Below are positions 57,494 to 64,000 of a DNA stretch of 64,000 bases, piece after piece. A model generated the notes under the pieces. That model saw only the letters and a program-made list of their open reading frames with translations, ran no database searches and was not told the DNA's origin. Each line of letters begins with the position of its first letter. Positions within the stretch are counted from its first letter, which is position 1. Both the position numbers and the translations under genes were made by a program. The DNA lies in assembly GCF_026967795.1 (NCBI RefSeq), contig NZ_JAPVBH010000008.1, positions 1 to 64,000 on the forward strand, in the 5' to 3' direction. The stretch comes from Modestobacter sp. VKM Ac-2986 (lineage in GTDB: Bacteria > Actinomycetota > Actinomycetes > Mycobacteriales > Geodermatophilaceae).

Positions 57494-58018
57494 GTGACCA
57501 CCGCCGACACCGCGCCCGAGACCGCCGACCAGCTCCGGACGACGGTCTGCCCCGGCTGCGGCGCGGTCCTGGTCGCCACCCCCGACGCCGACGGCCAGCA
57601 CCCCGGCGCCTCCGCCAGCTGCTGGCGGCTGTTCCAGGTGACCGTGCGCGGGCTGCGCGACGAGGCGGCGCAGGACCTGCAGACGGCGGCGCTGCTGCAG
57701 CTGGCCCGCGACACCTACGACGCCCAGCACCTGCTGCCCGGCGGACCGGCCGCGGCTGCGGTGCGGCTGTGCCTGGAGCGCGACCGTGGGCAGGACCCAC
57801 TGGCCGCCGCGGCCCTGGCCGCCCGGGTGGAGGACGCCGCGCCCCGGTCGCTGCAGCCGCCGGCCCGCTGGACGACGACGGTGGCCGACCTCGCCGCCGA
57901 CCTCGACGTGGTGGACCTGCCGGCACTGGTCAGCGCCTGGGCCGACGCCACCTGGGCGGACTGGGCACCGGCCGCCCCCGAGCTGCGCCGGGCCGCCGAC
58001 ACCGCGCTGACCAGCTGA
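57494..58018 (+). CDS. DUF5946 family protein
   Basis: CPGCGAVLVATPDADGQHPGASASCWRLFQ matches the Cys-rich head of DUF5946 proteins (CPxCGA...G.....GASPGCW), a small family of unknown function. The rest is helical with a Trp-rich end (SAWADATWADWAP). GTG 57494 is chosen as the last start before the conserved region; GTG-type starts further up are possible. 174 residues. Confidence 0.7.
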   Translation: MTTADTAPETADQLRTTVCPGCGAVLVATPDADGQHPGASASCWRLFQVTVRGLRDEAAQDLQTAALLQLARDTYDAQHLLPGGPAAAAVRLCLERDRGQDPLAAAALAARVEDAAPRSLQPPARWTTTVADLAADLDVVDLPALVSAWADATWADWAPAAPELRRAADTALTS

Positions 58019-58047
58019 TCCACCGGGGAGCCGACCGCAGGGCCGCC

Positions 58048-58053
58048 TACGCT
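58048..58053 (+). promoter_or_regulatory. -10 box for a probable leaderless transcript (TetR gene)
   Basis: TACGCT is followed by GACGGG and GTG 58060, so the start codon would be at or next to +1. Confidence 0.4.
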
Positions 58054-58059
58054 GACGGG

Positions 58060-58734
58060 GTGGAGGACGTCACCGGGGGGCGGCGGGAGCTGCGCAAGGC
58101 CCGGACGAGGGCAGAGATCCGCGCTGCGGCGCACCGGCTGTTCGCCGAGCGCGGGTTCGAGGCCGTCACGACCGCCGACATCGCCGCCGCCGCGGACGTC
58201 GCCGTCCAGACGGTGTTCAACCACTTCGAGAGCAAGGAGGCGCTCTTCCACGACGGGCGCATCCCCGACATCAGCGGTCCGGCCGCCGCCGTCGCCGGGC
58301 GCCCGCCGGGGACCGGACCGCTGACCGCGCTGCGGCGCCAGGTGGAGCGGGACATCAGCGCGCTGGTCGCCGACGCCGGCCGGCCCGAGCGCAGCAGCTA
58401 CGTCGAGGCGATGGTGCACTCCCCCGACCTGCAGACCCGCAGCCGCATGCTCGTGGCCGAGGCCGTCGAGCTGACCGTCGACGCGCTGGCCACCGCCCTC
58501 GCCGGACCGGCACGGCCCGCGCCCGCGCCGGTGGAGCTGCTCGCCCGGCTCGCCGCCGAGCTGTTCTTCAACGCCGGCGCGGTGCTCGTGGCCGAGCACC
58601 GCCGTACCGGCCTGGCCGAGGGCTGGACGCCGGCCGGCCAGGCGGCCGCGCTGGCCGCGGTGACCGCCACCTTCGGCGTCCTCGAGGACGCCGTCCGGGA
58701 GCTGGCCGGGCAGCTGGGCCTGTCGGTGGACTGA
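58060..58734 (+). CDS. TetR family transcriptional regulator
   Basis: N-terminal helix-turn-helix: RAEIRAAAHRLFAERGFEAVTTADIAAAADVAVQTVFNHFESKEALF (residues about 16-62), the TetR signature. The ligand-binding half is divergent. 224 residues. It converges with a second TetR gene seven bases away. Target genes cannot be deduced; no efflux or catabolic gene adjoins it. Confidence 0.87.
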   Translation: MEDVTGGRRELRKARTRAEIRAAAHRLFAERGFEAVTTADIAAAADVAVQTVFNHFESKEALFHDGRIPDISGPAAAVAGRPPGTGPLTALRRQVERDISALVADAGRPERSSYVEAMVHSPDLQTRSRMLVAEAVELTVDALATALAGPARPAPAPVELLARLAAELFFNAGAVLVAEHRRTGLAEGWTPAGQAAALAAVTATFGVLEDAVRELAGQLGLSVD

Positions 58735-58741
58735 GCGCCGG

Positions 58742-59389
58742 TCAGCCGGCCGTGGCCACGTGCTCGGGCCCGGCCACGTGCTCCGGCTCGACGATGGGCA
58801 CCAGCACGTCGGCGACCAGGTGCTCGACCTCGGTGGCGCTGCGCGGGGCGGCGGCGACGGAGGTGTAGCGCTGCCACCACAGCGCCTCCAGCACCGAGCC
58901 CAGCAGCACCACGCGCTCGGCCGCCAGCTCGTGCCCGCGGGCGGCCTCCCGGGCGGCGATCTCGCGCACCGCGGCGCCCAGCGGGCGCAGCAGCGCCTCG
59001 TCCAGGCCGGCGCGCAGCTCCTCGTCGTGCCGGGCAGCGCCCATCAGGCTGGCCGCCGCGCGCTCGGACCGGTCCAGCGGCTGGGTCCAGCGCACCAGCA
59101 GGGCGCACAGGTCCGCGGTGAGCGAGCCGGCGTCGGCGGGCACCTCCACCAGCGAGGTGGTGGAGAGCGCGTGCCGGGCCAGGGCGGCCATCGTGGGCCA
59201 CCGGCGGTAGATGCCGGCCTTGCCGGCCCTGGCCCGGGCCGCGACGCGGTCGCTGTTCAGCCGCCCCCAGCCCTCGTCGGCCAGGATGTCCATCGCCACG
59301 GCGACCAGTTGGTCGGAGAGCTCCGAGGACAGCGGACGGCCCGGAGGACGTGAGCCGGCGGGTCGCTGGGGGAGGTCTGTGGTCGCCAC
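58742..59389 (-). CDS. TetR family transcriptional regulator
   Basis: HTH region LSDQLVAVAMDILADEGWGRLNSDRVAARARAGKAGIYRRWPTMAAL near residues 24-68, with the GKAGIYRRWP variant typical of TetR_C-type actinobacterial regulators. The C-terminal ligand domain includes ALWWQRYTS. GTG 59389 is used, since upstream codons read through the promoter region. 215 residues. Confidence 0.86.
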   Translation of the reverse strand: MATTDLPQRPAGSRPPGRPLSSELSDQLVAVAMDILADEGWGRLNSDRVAARARAGKAGIYRRWPTMAALARHALSTTSLVEVPADAGSLTADLCALLVRWTQPLDRSERAAASLMGAARHDEELRAGLDEALLRPLGAAVREIAAREAARGHELAAERVVLLGSVLEALWWQRYTSVAAAPRSATEVEHLVADVLVPIVEPEHVAGPEHVATAG

Positions 59390-59503
59390 CGTGCAATCGT
59401 GCCCAAGAAACTGGAGTGACCACAACAACCAGGCCGGCACACATCGACCTCACAGCGGCGCCGGGCGGGCCGCGCCGGGGCCGCGACCGGGTGGACGCGC
59501 TGG

Positions 59504-59836
59504 TCAGGCGGACGCGGCGGGCTCTATGTGCACCTGCAGGCCGGCGCCGTCGTCCGCGGTCCAGCCCTTGTCCGCGGCGAAGATCACCATCGCGTCGAAG
59601 CGGTCGCCCCAGTCCGCGGCCGTCGCCTGCGGCTCGGCGGCCGCACGCAGCGCGGCGACGGACACCACGCCGGTGTCACCGTCGGTCAGCCGGCCCATGC
59701 CGGCCGTGCGCAGCGCCGCGTCGGCCTCCTCGTCGGTCACCGCGCCCACGGCCAGGTGCAGCCGGGTCAGGTCGTCGACGTCGGCCACCCGCACCTCGGG
59801 CACCTCGTCGGCACCGCCGATCACCTCGATGATCAC
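59504..59836 (-). CDS. hypothetical protein, 110 residues
   Basis: Acidic protein (IIEVIGGADEVPEVRVADVDDLTRLHLAVG...) with good codon bias and a clear ribosome site (AGAAGGGGG) upstream of GTG 59836. No Cys, no TM and no family I recognise. It lies 87 bases upstream of the menB stop in the opposite-to-transcription sense, i.e. downstream of menB on the same strand, and could share its transcript. Confidence 0.7.
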   Translation of the reverse strand: MIIEVIGGADEVPEVRVADVDDLTRLHLAVGAVTDEEADAALRTAGMGRLTDGDTGVVSVAALRAAAEPQATAADWGDRFDAMVIFAADKGWTADDGAGLQVHIEPAASA

Positions 59837-59923
59837 AAGGACCCCCTTCTCCCCAGCACTCGCAAGCTCGCACTGGGCCCCGGAAGGGGGCCACAGGCGT
59901 ACGTCTGATGCCCGGCCTGCCGC

Positions 59924-60814
59924 CTACACATGCCACGGAAAGCGGGAGAAGTCGGCGGGGCGCTTCTCCAGGAAGGAGTCGCGGCCCTCGACGGCCTCCT
60001 CGGCCATGTAGGCCAGCCGGGTGGTCTCCCCGGCGAAGAGCTGCTGACCGACCAGGCCGTCGTCGATCGCGTTGAACGAGTACTTGAGCATCCGCTGGGC
60101 GGTCGGGCTCTTGGCCACGATCCGGCGTCCCCAGTCCAGCGCGATGGCCTCCAGCTCGGCGTGCGGCACCACCCGGTTGACCATGCCCATCGCGTGCGCG
60201 TCCGCGGCTGAGTACTCCTCGCCGAGGAAGAAGATCTCGCGGGCGAACTTCTGGCCCACCTGCCGGGCGAGGTAGGCCGAGCCGAAGCCGCCGTCGAAGC
60301 TGCCGACGTCTGCGTCGGTCTGCTTGAACCGGGCGTGCTCGGCGCTGGCCAGGGTGAGGTCGGCGACCACGTGCAGGCTGTGCCCACCGCCGGCCGCCCA
60401 CCCCGGGACGACGCAGACGACGACCTTGGGCATGAACCGGATCAGCCGCTGCACCTCCAGGATGTGCAGCCGGCCGCTGACCCCGTCCCCGGCCTCGTAG
60501 CCGTACCTCCCGCGCACCCGCTGGTCACCGCCGGAGCAGAACGCCCAGCCGCCGTCCTTCTCGCTGGGGCCGTTGCCGGTGAGCAGCACGCAGCCGACGT
60601 CGGTCGACAGCCGCGCGTGCTCGAACACGGCGAGCAGCTGGTCGACCGTCTGCGGCCGGAAGGCGTTGCGCACCTCGGGCCGGTCGAGGGCGATCCGCAC
60701 CACCCCGGCGTCGACCGCCCGGTGGTAGGTGACGTCGGTGAGCTGCTCGAAGCCCTCGACCTCCTGCCACGCGGTGGGGTCGAAGATCTCGGAGACGTCG
60801 GCGCGGGCACTCAC
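59924..60814 (-). CDS. menB: 1,4-dihydroxy-2-naphthoyl-CoA synthase
   Basis: Crotonase-fold enzyme of menaquinone synthesis. Diagnostic stretches: VRIALDRPEVRNAFRP, LLTGNGPSEKDGGWAFCSGGDQRVRG (oxyanion hole), VPGWAAGGGHSLHVVADLTLAS, KQTDADVGSFDGGFGSAYLARQVG and the C-terminal FPWHV. The SFDGG segment carries the MenB-specific Asp. Cytoplasmic, 296 residues. Menaquinone would be the electron acceptor for the formate dehydrogenase in this window. GTG 60814 is preceded by TAGGTT seven bases upstream, suggesting leaderless expression. Confidence 0.92.
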   Translation of the reverse strand: MSARADVSEIFDPTAWQEVEGFEQLTDVTYHRAVDAGVVRIALDRPEVRNAFRPQTVDQLLAVFEHARLSTDVGCVLLTGNGPSEKDGGWAFCSGGDQRVRGRYGYEAGDGVSGRLHILEVQRLIRFMPKVVVCVVPGWAAGGGHSLHVVADLTLASAEHARFKQTDADVGSFDGGFGSAYLARQVGQKFAREIFFLGEEYSAADAHAMGMVNRVVPHAELEAIALDWGRRIVAKSPTAQRMLKYSFNAIDDGLVGQQLFAGETTRLAYMAEEAVEGRDSFLEKRPADFSRFPWHV

Positions 60815-60821
60815 GGGTGCG

Positions 60822-60827
60822 AACCTA
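60822..60827 (-). promoter_or_regulatory. -10 box for a probable leaderless transcript (menB)
   Basis: On the minus strand TAGGTT (60827-60822) is followed by seven bases and GTG 60814, with no Shine-Dalgarno sequence. Confidence 0.45.
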
Positions 60828-60921
60828 ACGGCCGCGCCGGGCACCTGCTCCCCGAGGAGCTCGTCCCCTGCCCACCACGGTGAGCAGAGCACGAGCGTCG
60901 CGACCCTGGTCTGATGGGCGG

Positions 60922-61725
60922 GTGGAACTCCGGGTCGGCACGCTGAACCTCGCCTCTGCCCGGGACTCCCGGGGCCGTTCGCTCGACGCCACCGGGTTGC
61001 GGGCCGCCCTGGCCGGGCTGGACGTCGACGTCCTCGCCGTCCAGGAGGTCGACGTCGCCCAGCCGCGGTCACACGGGGTCGACCAGCCGGCCGAGGTGGC
61101 CGCCGCGCTCGGCGTCTCCCAGTGGCGGTTCGCCGCCGCGGTCGCCGGCACGCCCGACCCCTTCCGCAGCTGGACTCCGGTCGACCCGCCCGTGCTGCGC
61201 GGGTCGTGGGAGCAGCTCGCCGGCCCCCACTACGGCATCGCGCTGTTCAGCCGGCTGCCCGTGCGGCGCTGGTCGGTGCAGGCGCTGGGCGCCGGCCGCG
61301 CCAAGCTGCCGATCCGGGCCCCCGACCCGCGCACCGGCGAGGTCCGCACCTGGTGGTTCCCCGACGAGCCGCGGCTGGCCGTGGCCGCCGAGCTCGACGG
61401 GGTCACCGTGATCGGCACCCACCTGTCCTTCGCGCCGCACACCGCGGCCCGCCAGCTGTTCCGGCTGCGCAGCTGGGCGCGCACGCTGCCCGGCCCGGTG
61501 CTCCTCGCCGGCGACCTGAACCTGATCGGCCCGCTGCCGGCGACGCTGGTCCGCGCCCAGCGGCTGGCGACCGCCCCGACCTACCCCGCGCCCGCGCCCC
61601 GGGTGCAGTTCGACCACGTGCTGGCCCTCGACCCGGTGCAGGCCGGGCCGGCGGAGGTGCGGGCGATGGAGTTCGGCGACCACCGGCTCGTCGTCGTCCC
61701 GGTCACCGTCCCCGGGAAGGCGTGA
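60922..61725 (+). CDS. endonuclease/exonuclease/phosphatase family protein
   Basis: DNase I-like fold: RVGTLNLAS at the N-terminus (Asn), VLAVQEVD near residue 44 (metal Glu), VIGTHLSFAP near 164 (His), LAGDLNLIG near 197 (Asp-x-Asn) and EFGDHRLVVV at the end (catalytic His). All core residues are present. Substrate could be nucleic acid or a phosphoester metabolite. GTG 60922 is adopted as the start of the first strand. 267 residues. Divergent from menB. Confidence 0.85.
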   Translation: MELRVGTLNLASARDSRGRSLDATGLRAALAGLDVDVLAVQEVDVAQPRSHGVDQPAEVAAALGVSQWRFAAAVAGTPDPFRSWTPVDPPVLRGSWEQLAGPHYGIALFSRLPVRRWSVQALGAGRAKLPIRAPDPRTGEVRTWWFPDEPRLAVAAELDGVTVIGTHLSFAPHTAARQLFRLRSWARTLPGPVLLAGDLNLIGPLPATLVRAQRLATAPTYPAPAPRVQFDHVLALDPVQAGPAEVRAMEFGDHRLVVVPVTVPGKA

Positions 61726-61726
61726 G

Positions 61727-62188
61727 TCAGGCCGCCAGCAGCGGCAGCAGGGTCGGCAGCGAGCCGGCCAGGCCCGGGTGCAGGACCGGGAGCGCGTCGA
61801 GGGCGAACCACCCGACGTCGGTGCTCTCCTCGTTCAGCACCAGGTCGGTGGGCTCCAGCCGCCCGGCGGGGACGGCCAGCACGGTCGTGTAGCTCCAGCC
61901 GCCGTGGTCGTCGACCGACGCCGTCCCGAGCAGGACGTCCGAACGGCGCAGGCCCAGCTCCTCCCCCGCCTCGCGCAGCGCGCCGTCGGCCGCGTCCTCA
62001 CCGGCGTGCAGCGCACCACCGGGGGTGCCCCAGGTGCCGCCGTGGTGCGACCAGTCCACCCGCAGGTGCAGCAGGACCTCGGTGCCGACCGGGCCGGGGC
62101 GGTGCAGCAGCAGCCCGGCTGCGCCGGCCCGCCCCCAGTGGCGGTGCCCCAGCGCACACGTCGTCCAGCCGTCGGTCGAGGTGCGCAC
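61727..62188 (-). CDS. NUDIX hydrolase
   Basis: The NUDIX box is perfect: GALHAGEDAADGALREAGEEL followed by GL, with the catalytic REAxEE Glu residues near positions 69-73. The early LLLHRPGPVG and later TDVGWFALDALP fit the beta-sandwich. Likely hydrolyses a nucleoside diphosphate derivative. GTG 62188 is preceded by CAGACT at six bases, similar to other leaderless starts here. 153 residues. Converges with the preceding gene with one base between stops. Confidence 0.88.
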   Translation of the reverse strand: MRTSTDGWTTCALGHRHWGRAGAAGLLLHRPGPVGTEVLLHLRVDWSHHGGTWGTPGGALHAGEDAADGALREAGEELGLRRSDVLLGTASVDDHGGWSYTTVLAVPAGRLEPTDLVLNEESTDVGWFALDALPVLHPGLAGSLPTLLPLLAA

Positions 62189-62276
62189 CGTCCCAGTCTG
62201 CCGTGACGCCGCCGTGGTTGCCGGGCCACCCGGGTGGGCACGGGTCGTGCACGACCTACTGACGAGGAGAACTGAC

Positions 62277-62633
62277 GTGGCGAGTGGTGTGGCGAGCGTG
62301 TGGGTGCCGGTCGACGACATGGACCGGGCCCGGGCCTTCTACCGGGACGTCCTGGGGCTGACCGAGAAGAAGGTCACCGAGGACTGGAGCGAGTACGACT
62401 CGAACGGCCTGATGATCGGGCTGAACGCGCGTGAGGGGACGGCGAAGCACGCCGACGGCGGCGCCGTCATCACCTTCCAGCCCGACGGTGACCTCGACGC
62501 CGAGGTGGCCGAGCTGCAGGGCAAGGGCGTGGAGTTCTCCGGCGGCATCAGCGACCACCCGTGGGGCCGGATCGCGCCGTTCAAGGACTCCGAGGGCAAC
62601 GACCTGCAGTTCTACGTCCCGCCGTCGTCCTGA
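62277..62633 (+). CDS. VOC (glyoxalase/bleomycin-resistance) family protein
   Basis: Paired beta-alpha-beta-beta-beta fold: SVWVPVDDMDRARAFYRDVLGL (residues about 7-28) and a C-terminal APFKDSEGNDLQFYVPP containing the usual metal/terminal motif. Only one VOC unit, 118 residues, so it should dimerise. GAGGAGA precedes GTG 62277. Substrate unknown. Confidence 0.86.
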   Translation: MASGVASVWVPVDDMDRARAFYRDVLGLTEKKVTEDWSEYDSNGLMIGLNAREGTAKHADGGAVITFQPDGDLDAEVAELQGKGVEFSGGISDHPWGRIAPFKDSEGNDLQFYVPPSS

Positions 62634-62640
62634 CCCCGCG

Positions 62641-62688
62641 CTGATGGGGTCCCAGGGCGCGCTCTCCGCACCGCTGGGACTCCATCAG
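62641..62688. terminator. 15-bp hairpin between VOC and NIPSNAP-like genes
   Basis: CTGATGGGGTCCCAG (62641-62655) pairs with CTGGGACTCCATCAG (62674-62688), one G-U wobble, loop of 18. It starts eight bases after the VOC stop. A CAGACT box begins at its last bases and may be the -10 of the next gene. Confidence 0.7.
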
Positions 62689-62697
62689 ACTGGGCGC

Positions 62698-62991
62698 ATG
62701 ACCGTGCAGCTGCGTCGTTACGAGATCGAACCGGGCCGGATGGCCGACTTCCTGGCGTGGTTCCCGACCATCGTCCCGGTGCGGGAGCAGTTCGGCTTCC
62801 GGGTGCTGTTCGCCCTGTCCGAGCAGGAGCACTCCACCTTCACCTGGGCGGTGGCCCACGACGGCGACGAGGCCGACTTCCTGGAGGTGGAGGAGCGCTA
62901 CAACGCCTCGCCCGAGCGTGCGGCGGCCTTCGAGACCTTCCCGGCCTGCATCGCCGGCAAGGAGATCGGCTTCGCCACCCCGGCGGTGTGA
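62698..62991 (+). CDS. NIPSNAP-like small protein
   Basis: VQLRRYEIEPGRMADFLAWFPTIVPVREQFGFRVLFAL is the ferredoxin-like dimeric alpha/beta-barrel pattern of NIPSNAP family proteins (YEL/RRYEI..G....F). 97 residues with no cofactor motif. ATG 62698 with CAGACT six bases upstream suggests leaderless expression. Function unknown. Confidence 0.75.
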   Translation: MTVQLRRYEIEPGRMADFLAWFPTIVPVREQFGFRVLFALSEQEHSTFTWAVAHDGDEADFLEVEERYNASPERAAAFETFPACIAGKEIGFATPAV

Positions 62992-62995
62992 CGTG

Positions 62996-63031
62996 CCGGA
63001 GGGGCCGACGCCGGGACGTCGGCCCCTCCGG
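62996..63031. terminator. bidirectional terminator
   Basis: CCGGAGGGGCCGACG (62996-63010) and CGTCGGCCCCTCCGG (63017-63031) form a perfect 15-bp stem with a 6-base loop between two convergent genes. Confidence 0.88.
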
Positions 63032-63037
63032 GACCGC

Positions 63038-63616
63038 TCAGTGACCGGCGCCGCCGCAGCACTCGTGCGGCGACTCGATCTCGAAGGGTCGCAACACCCC
63101 TCCGGCCCCCTGCTCCACCAGCAGCGTCAGCCGGCCGCCCGACCACTGCGGACGCAGGAAGCCCAGCGTGTCCACGACGGCATCCGGGGCCACCTCGACC
63201 CCCACGCCGACGAGCTCGTCGATGGCGGTCCCGGAGACCAGGTCCGCGACCGGGAGCCGGCCGCGGACCGCCTGCTGGCCCGGGAAGCGCACGCAGCGCC
63301 CCGCCGTTCCCTGCCGCGCCGCCTGCAGTGCGGCCGAGGCGACGACGTCAGGCTGACCGGCCTCCTCGTCGAGCACGACGACGGGTCCGCCCAGCGTCTG
63401 CGACAGGGCCGACCGGGTGGCCGACGGGTCCGCCGGCTCCCCGGTCAGCCGCAGCGCCACACCGGTCCGGGGAACCCCGGCCGAGCGGTCCACCGACGTG
63501 CAGACCAGCTCGGCCGAGACACCCGACCCGATCAGGGCCTCGTCGACGGCCGCGAGCAGGTGGGCGTCGGCGAGGACCTCGTCCCGGGGGGCGCCCGCCC
63601 ACCAGCGGTCGACCAT
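63038..63616 (-). CDS. hypothetical protein with C-terminal Cys/His motif
   Basis: 192 residues (MVDRWWAGAPRDEVLADAHLLAAVDEALIG...), ending HECCGGAGH, a possible metal-binding tail. No family recognised, no TM. ATG 63616 overlaps the upstream stop by one base (TGATG), so it is translationally coupled to the beta-rich protein at the right edge. The codon bias is normal for the window. Confidence 0.72.
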   Translation of the reverse strand: MVDRWWAGAPRDEVLADAHLLAAVDEALIGSGVSAELVCTSVDRSAGVPRTGVALRLTGEPADPSATRSALSQTLGGPVVVLDEEAGQPDVVASAALQAARQGTAGRCVRFPGQQAVRGRLPVADLVSGTAIDELVGVGVEVAPDAVVDTLGFLRPQWSGGRLTLLVEQGAGGVLRPFEIESPHECCGGAGH

Positions 63617-64000
63617 CAGACGACGTCGACGAAGACCGGGTTGGCGTAGAACCAGAGGTCGTCCCACGGGTTCGCGTCGCCCACCTTGTCCATCGGCGGG
63701 TTGCCGGCGGAGTCCAGCTGCTTGCCGTCACTGCCGCGCAGTCGCAGGTAGAAGGAGTCCTGGACGTTGCGGAAGGTGTGGTTGAACGTGGCCGTCTTGC
63801 GGCCCTTGCGCACCTCGAAGGTCTCGACCACACGGGTCTCGGGTGCCCGGAAGGTGTCCTTGTCCTTGACCCGGCCGGTGACCGGACCGCTGATCAGGTC
63901 CACCTTCGCCAGCTTCGGGACGTCGCCGTTGGCGTTCGGGCCGGCGGCCAGCTCGACGGTGATCGAGACGTCGACGTCACCACCCCGGCGCACCCAGGTC
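63616..64000 (-). CDS. C-terminal part of a beta-rich hypothetical protein (right edge, partial)
   Basis: The frame is open to the window edge; reading continues upstream of GTG 63993 as TWVRRGGDVDVSITVELAAGPN, so the true start is outside. The content (LAKVDLISGPVTGRVKDKDTF, FYLRLRGSDGKQLD, DDLWFYANPVFVDVV) looks like a secreted or enzyme-attached beta-sandwich; an end of a PHP- or metallophosphoesterase-type protein is possible but not shown. Coupled to the downstream hypothetical gene. Confidence 0.65.
   Translation of the reverse strand, partial: TWVRRGGDVDVSITVELAAGPNANGDVPKLAKVDLISGPVTGRVKDKDTFRAPETRVVETFEVRKGRKTATFNHTFRNVQDSFYLRLRGSDGKQLDSAGNPPMDKVGDANPWDDLWFYANPVFVDVV

Overview
The window is a stretch of very GC-rich actinobacterial chromosome. 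Third codon positions are almost always G or C, GTG starts are common, TGA is the usual stop, and genes often overlap in GTGA or ATGA/TGATG junctions. The gene content and one codon point to the family Geodermatophilaceae (Blastococcus, Geodermatophilus, Modestobacter group): a formate dehydrogenase gene has an in-frame TAG exactly where relatives carry selenocysteine, followed by a textbook bacterial SECIS hairpin. UAG-programmed selenoprotein synthesis has been reported for Geodermatophilus and Blastococcus. The assignment to family is inference.

Layout. (1) About 1-22.6 kb is a surface-polysaccharide locus: glycosyltransferases of families GT2, GT4 and GT8, a Wzx-type flippase, a Wzy-type polymerase, a Wzz/tyrosine-kinase-like protein with a ruined kinase site, a polysaccharide deacetylase, a GT2-methyltransferase fusion, a Wzm/Wzt ABC exporter and a secreted GH16 glucanase. 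Its edges hold decayed copies: a GT2 tail at 1.35 kb and a deleted, frameshifted copy of the GH16 gene at 22.8-23.4 kb. (2) 23.5-30.6 kb carries an SGNH-fold protein lacking catalytic residues, a coupled set of alpha/beta hydrolase, MurF-like ligase and Ddl-like ligase, two tandem degenerate GGDEF proteins, and a second Ddl. (3) 30.6-36.3 kb is a three-subunit formate dehydrogenase operon on the minus strand (fdhA with UAG-Sec, a four-cluster ferredoxin subunit, an NrfD-type membrane subunit), ended by a strong hairpin. (4) 36.5-43.8 kb has a small zinc-ribbon protein, two coupled membrane GGDEF/EAL proteins with complementary active sites, and a secreted TasA-like protein with its SipW-like signal peptidase. 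(5) 43.9-48.6 kb: metallo-beta-lactamase-fold protein, DedA protein, a phosphatase-superfamily membrane protein and glucosyl-3-phosphoglycerate synthase. (6) 48.6-56.7 kb: two large convergent hybrid histidine kinases sharing one terminator, then a response regulator - HEAT protein - processive GT2 operon. (7) 56.7-64 kb: housekeeping and small genes, including a HAD phosphatase, DUF5946, two TetR regulators, MenB, an endonuclease/exonuclease/phosphatase-fold protein, NUDIX, VOC and NIPSNAP-like proteins.

How it fits together. The window is dominated by envelope and biofilm biology: polymer synthesis and export, c-di-GMP turnover and probable c-di-GMP receptors, an amyloid-type secreted protein and phosphorelay kinases. 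Respiratory formate oxidation is a separate block, and it carries the most notable feature: a stop codon other than UGA used for selenocysteine while UAG still ends three nearby genes.
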